Assembly (NCBI GenBank): GCA_907165065.1
Contig: OU015529.1
Span: 5,133,054 to 5,197,053 of the forward strand
Source: Caprimulgus europaeus
Lineage: Eukaryota > Chordata > Aves > Caprimulgiformes > Caprimulgidae
DNA length: 64,000 nucleotides
Direction of reading: 5' to 3'
Every line of letters starts with the position of its first letter. Positions within the stretch are counted from its first letter, which is position 1. The notes beneath the pieces were generated by a model, which did not search any database, was not told where the DNA came from, and saw only the letters and a program-made list of their open reading frames with translations. Positions 59,801-64,000 of the stretch are shown in pieces. The position numbers were made by a program, and so were the translations under genes.

Positions 59801-62800
59801 GAGCCAGCTTTGATGACAGTAAGGCTGACCTTTGTGGTCTTGGAATAGCAAAGGTGTTTCCCAGAACATCTTCTTAAGGAAATGTATTGAAATTTGCTCG
59901 TAGAAAACAAAAAAGCATTTGTCTGTGGTGGAATAGTTCTGTGCTGGGGGTTGGGTGTTAACCTTTCTTCACAGAGTGACGTTTTGCTGCACTGGGAAAA
60001 TGACTCCTCCCTGGAAATAGCTTTTTCCAGTCTTTTTCTAACTATGTATGAATTTCAGCGTGCATTTTGTCTTGTGAAATCTAGCACCTGAATATTGGTC
60101 AAATAGCTCACATCAAGTTTGGAGTATGTGTGTGTGCATACATAGACAGAGGTACATCTGTTTGTGACACCTCCTTCTGCTAATGGGTAAGTTCTTCATG
60201 AAGCCATGCTGCTCTGCAGCTCTGACTGGACAACTTCTCCAGCATTTGCAAACAAAAGTAAGCTCTCCAAAGGCATTTAAACATCTAATTTTCATGGAAA
60301 ATTAGTTTTGTAACTTCCACAAGGACTGAGGTCTAATATAGTTTAAGGGGCTAAAAGGAATGGGAAAATGCAAAGCTGTTCTGGAGGCTCCTACCACTGG
60401 AGGTCAGTGAGGTGCTGTCTCTAGATAGGATGGTCTAACACCACAGTGTTGTTGGAGGGTCCATAAAAAGGCCTCCACTTTAGCAAATGCTCTTCAAAAT
60501 AAGCAAAGATGAAAATAAACATGCAAAAGAGACAGTTACAAACAGCAGGACAGTTGTTTCCATTCCTCACCTGTCTTCTGACAAAGTTGAAGGACGTGTC
60601 TCTGCCCAGACAGAGATCAGGAGAACCTCTGACTCACCTCAGGCATCCATCTGTTTCATCTTCCACAGCAGTTCTTAATTTGTTATCACTTAATGAGGTT
60701 CTAAACCATGACACCTGATAGCTCATACCTCATGTTTGTAAAGAATTTTATTGAAATGCCTTTGAAGGAATAAACTAGGGCTGACTGCCTTTCTGCTACA
60801 CATGTACTTCTTGTACAAATACTTATTTATATCTTTTCTTCCCCCCAAAAAAGAAAATACAACTCTGTGAAATCACCAAATGGTACACTTTTTTCCATGC
60901 TATAGTACTGTGTTTGTTATTTCTTTAAATATACTTACTGCATTTTTGAGAACATTTCTTATGCAATAAAACCTGTTTTTTTTTTGTTGTTGATCCCATG
61001 ATCCCAACAGCCTGGTAATGACCATGTTTAGTGGAGATGTTTGCAGTGCCATACAGAAATAGCCCCAGCAGCTCTTAACTGGCAGGGCTGATGGACCAGT
61101 GTGCTGGAACCTGGATCCCCACACAAGTCAGCTCATCTGCCCCTTCAAGGCTGACCTGGAGAGACAAGGGAAATATTTCTCTCAGGTCATGAAACACCAT
61201 TGGTAAGGACCTGCTTAGCTGTTTGAAAAATAATATTTTTTTGAATCATTTTTTGAAATGATTTAGTTAAATATAATAAGGACAAGTCAAAACAATGATT
61301 TTAGAAGAAATGTCATGCATTATTTCATCAATTGTATCTTTTGTTTCTAAAAGCAGAGAAGAAGGAACAACTTCAGAGAAACTTTTGAGGTGTTCAAGAT
61401 GTACATATAAATGAAGGTTCCTTATTTTTCCTACTTAAAAAAACCCCAAAACTCACCTGGGAATGAACATGGAAGTAAAATAATATATTGTCAAAGAGCA
61501 GCAAAGTGGAGAAGATGCAAGAGGGAAAGTGAACAAACAGGGGAGCCAAAGGCTCCTTTTTTCTACATTTCCCAGCCCAAATCCTTGCTGCCCTGCCTTT
61601 TCAGAGGCAGCAGAAATTACCTGATAACAGCAGTTCTTCTCCTGTGTACACACACATCTCTGCACACCTGAGGTTAGCAGGGGGCTGGGAGCAATGTGTG
61701 TGCAACAAAGGATGATCAGTAGCTCTTGTACAGCTTTGTGGTATGATTTGCATTTGGAAATGCAATATTCTGTTGAGGTTTGGAGACTCTGGTAAGGTCC
61801 ATGATGTTGTGCATTCACTGCTCCTGTTACCCATGTCATCTACGTGAATCTGTGTAGTGTCCTAATATTTGCTGCTGAGCTGTCCAGACTTATTCTCAAT
61901 TATAATTAAAATGTGTATTCTTTCAATATGTTCTTTTTTTCATGTTTTCTCTCTGCCAGCCATTCCACTAAATTCAACCCCAATAAATTCTGAAGTAAAA
62001 GGTATTTTTGCTCACTGAAGAATGTATAGAGAAAAGGGAAAAGCGCAGGAGAAATAAATCATATCCCTGATAACAGAACTTTCAAACAGGTTCTCCACAT
62101 TTATGGTAAATTTATTGGTAAAGCAAAGTGGAAACTTTACATGTGAAGCCATCTTCTGTGGACACAACTGAGTATTGAGTGCTGGATCTGGCTTCCTGAT
62201 CCCAGAGAAGAATTGCCTTGGGATAAGGCAATTCTCATGCCATCCAGAGGGACCTCAACAAACTCAAGAAGTGGGTCTGTGTGAAGCTCATGAGGTTCGA
62301 CAAGGCCAAGTGTAAGGTCCTGCACTTGGGTTGGGGCAACCTCCCATTATCAATACAGGCTGGGGGATGAAGGCATTGAGAACTTCAGGTTGCCCAGAGA
62401 GGTGGTAGAAGCCCCATCCCTGGAAGCATTCCAGGTCAGGTTGGACGTGGGTCTGAGCAACCTGATCTGGTTGAAGATGTCCCTGCTCACTGCAGAGGGG
62501 TTGGACTGGATGACCTTTAAAGGTCATCTAGTCATCTAGGTCACCCAAACCATTCTAGGATTCTATGATGCTACGATGATTCTATGATTGTACGATAAGG
62601 ATGTTACGATCCAGCCTCTGGAAGCCACAGTCCCACCCTTTGAGGGAATCCTTTGAGGGAAAATCTTTGTCAGAGATGAAGGCTATGCCAATGTCAATGG
62701 GCATTGGTGATCTTGGCTCTGCACACAGCAAGACAGGTCATTTCATCCTGTTACCCAGCTCAGGCTTTGTGACAACACCGGTTGCTTATCTTGGCGTGTG

Positions 62801-64000
62801 CTGCATTCAATTCTTTTTGCATTCACATGGACAGTGACACAGTTGTAATAAAGAGGTTTGCTCAGCTTCTAGCAAATCCCTTCCATCCCAGCAGGTCCCA
62901 CAGGCGGGGGTCACACAGAGTACCCACCAGTGCTGGTGACTGCCTTCAGCAGCCTTTAAGCATTTGTTACTACAAAAATGGAAGGGACCTTCTAGTACAT
63001 TGGGGGTGCCAGGGAGGGGGGTGTCACTAATACTGCCTTTAAATTTATTTTAAGTAGATTTTGATTGTAGAATCAATCAATAAGAAACAGGGATTGAAGC
63101 ACACAGACTAACCAAATGCTAACTGTCAAGGTCTGATTCCTTCAAGACCTTTTATCTCCTGAGAGTTTGGGAAGACTGTAACAATTGCTCAGAATTTTGA
63201 TTCAGAGACATATTCTCTATGTCAGAATAATACATTACTGATTAAAAAAAAATGCCCAGAGACAACACAAAACCCAGCACATAAATGGCCACATTCCAAC
63301 TCAATCAACTCCCAAATTAAAGTCATCAAAGCTCAAATCACAGCTCTCACACTCCTTCTCAAGAATAATTAAGGAAAAAGAAAAATGATTAGGGAAATTC
63401 TCAAATGTTTCTCTGGAGAAAACACTGGGAATTGTGTCTGCATAAAACTGAAGGATTTTTAATGCAATATTAGAGTCCTAATAGAGGAAGACTTCAGCAG
63501 TGCCCTTGCGTGGTTCCTGCTCTCCATCAGCCTTAGTGGCACCTCTGAGGGAGCAAAGAGAATGGATCTGGCACTTTGATCTCTATCAAGAAATTAATGT
63601 AGCAGTGTTCTGGGTCTTGATTCGTAAGATAGTAGAAAATACTAGATGTAGGTGCAAAGCTGCATCAAATTTTCATATGTATTTACTGGAAATAATAATG
63701 ATAAATAGAACTGGTGCTGAGCTATCTTTGTTTTATTAGTTCATAATGAAAGATGATGAAATAAAATAGATAATAGCAGATAAAATGAAAAATAATTCAT
63801 TTTCCATGAATTAGTAGAGAAAATAAACAACAAGAAACAATCAGGCTAAAAAAATTAATTAGGAAAACTTTCTTCCCTGCATGAGTCCTCCGTGGCTCAG
63901 ATGTAAGAGGAAAAAAGTGCACACAAGGAGATGTGTAGATCTTTTTTGTCTGTACACTGATATTTTCCACCGTGCAGGTTTGCACATGTGAGGCTGTGCA
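56900..64000. other. Upstream intergenic region of DMBT1-like gene
   Basis: About 7 kb, AT-rich, with A-runs (58900, 63244) and one CR1 fragment at its right side. I found no exon set with consistent splice sites and phase. The only coding-like stretch is a minus-strand frame at 58176-58517 after an acceptor-like CTGTCTCCAG; it lacks recognisable domains. Confidence 0.45.
62225..62597 (+). mobile_element. CR1 LINE 3' fragment with expanded terminal repeat
   Basis: GGACCTCAACAAACTCAAGA-type CR1 sequence, then an internal deletion joining to TTCAGGTTGCCCAGAGAGGT, ending CCATTCTAGGATTCTATGAT. The 8-bp terminal repeat is followed by several variant copies (GCTACGATGATTCTATGATT and GTACGAT). Confidence 0.88.

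Overview
This is a vertebrate, almost certainly avian, nuclear genome window. The genes are split into short exons with GT-AG introns, there is one CpG island, and at least thirteen fragments of the bird-type CR1 LINE lie scattered through it, with 3' ends close to the ...CCCAAACCATTCTATGATTCTATGA form. I cannot name the species.

Four protein-coding genes were rebuilt exon by exon from splice sites, reading phase and family similarity. (1) About 74-14438, minus strand: an ADAM9-like metalloprotease-disintegrin. Fifteen exons are visible and the 3' end runs off the left edge. It has a signal peptide, prodomain with cysteine switch, basic furin-type site, active-site HELGHNLGMKHD and a disintegrin domain. 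(2) 15344-20170, plus strand: PAAT (C10orf88), complete, 6 exons, 453 aa, starting inside the CpG island and arranged head-to-head with the ADAM gene. (3) 21856-32354, minus strand: CUZD1, complete, 9 exons, 605 aa (signal peptide, two CUB domains, ZP domain, furin site, transmembrane segment), tail-to-tail with PAAT. (4) About 36179-56857, minus strand: a DMBT1-like gene with a signal peptide, a short cationic amphipathic segment, three 8-cysteine SRCR domains, a Ser/Thr/Pro-rich stretch built from small symmetrical phase-1 exons, and a ZP region that is broken by frameshifts and stops.

The set PAAT-CUZD1-DMBT1 matches human 10q26.13, but strand relations differ from what I recall for human, and an ADAM9-like gene sits beside PAAT. 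Local rearrangement is the likely explanation.

The most interesting region is the DMBT1-like gene. It seems to have become a secreted SRCR-mucin protein: its ZP exons are decaying, its linker exons have been tandemly duplicated together with intron sequence, at least one mucin exon has lost its donor site, and retroviral LTR-like pieces lie in its 3' half. From about 56.9 to 64 kb no gene could be supported. Other notable items are an LTR just upstream of a disintegrin exon of the ADAM gene and in the same orientation, a perfect 20-bp inverted repeat in an ADAM intron, and a 49-bp tandem duplication.
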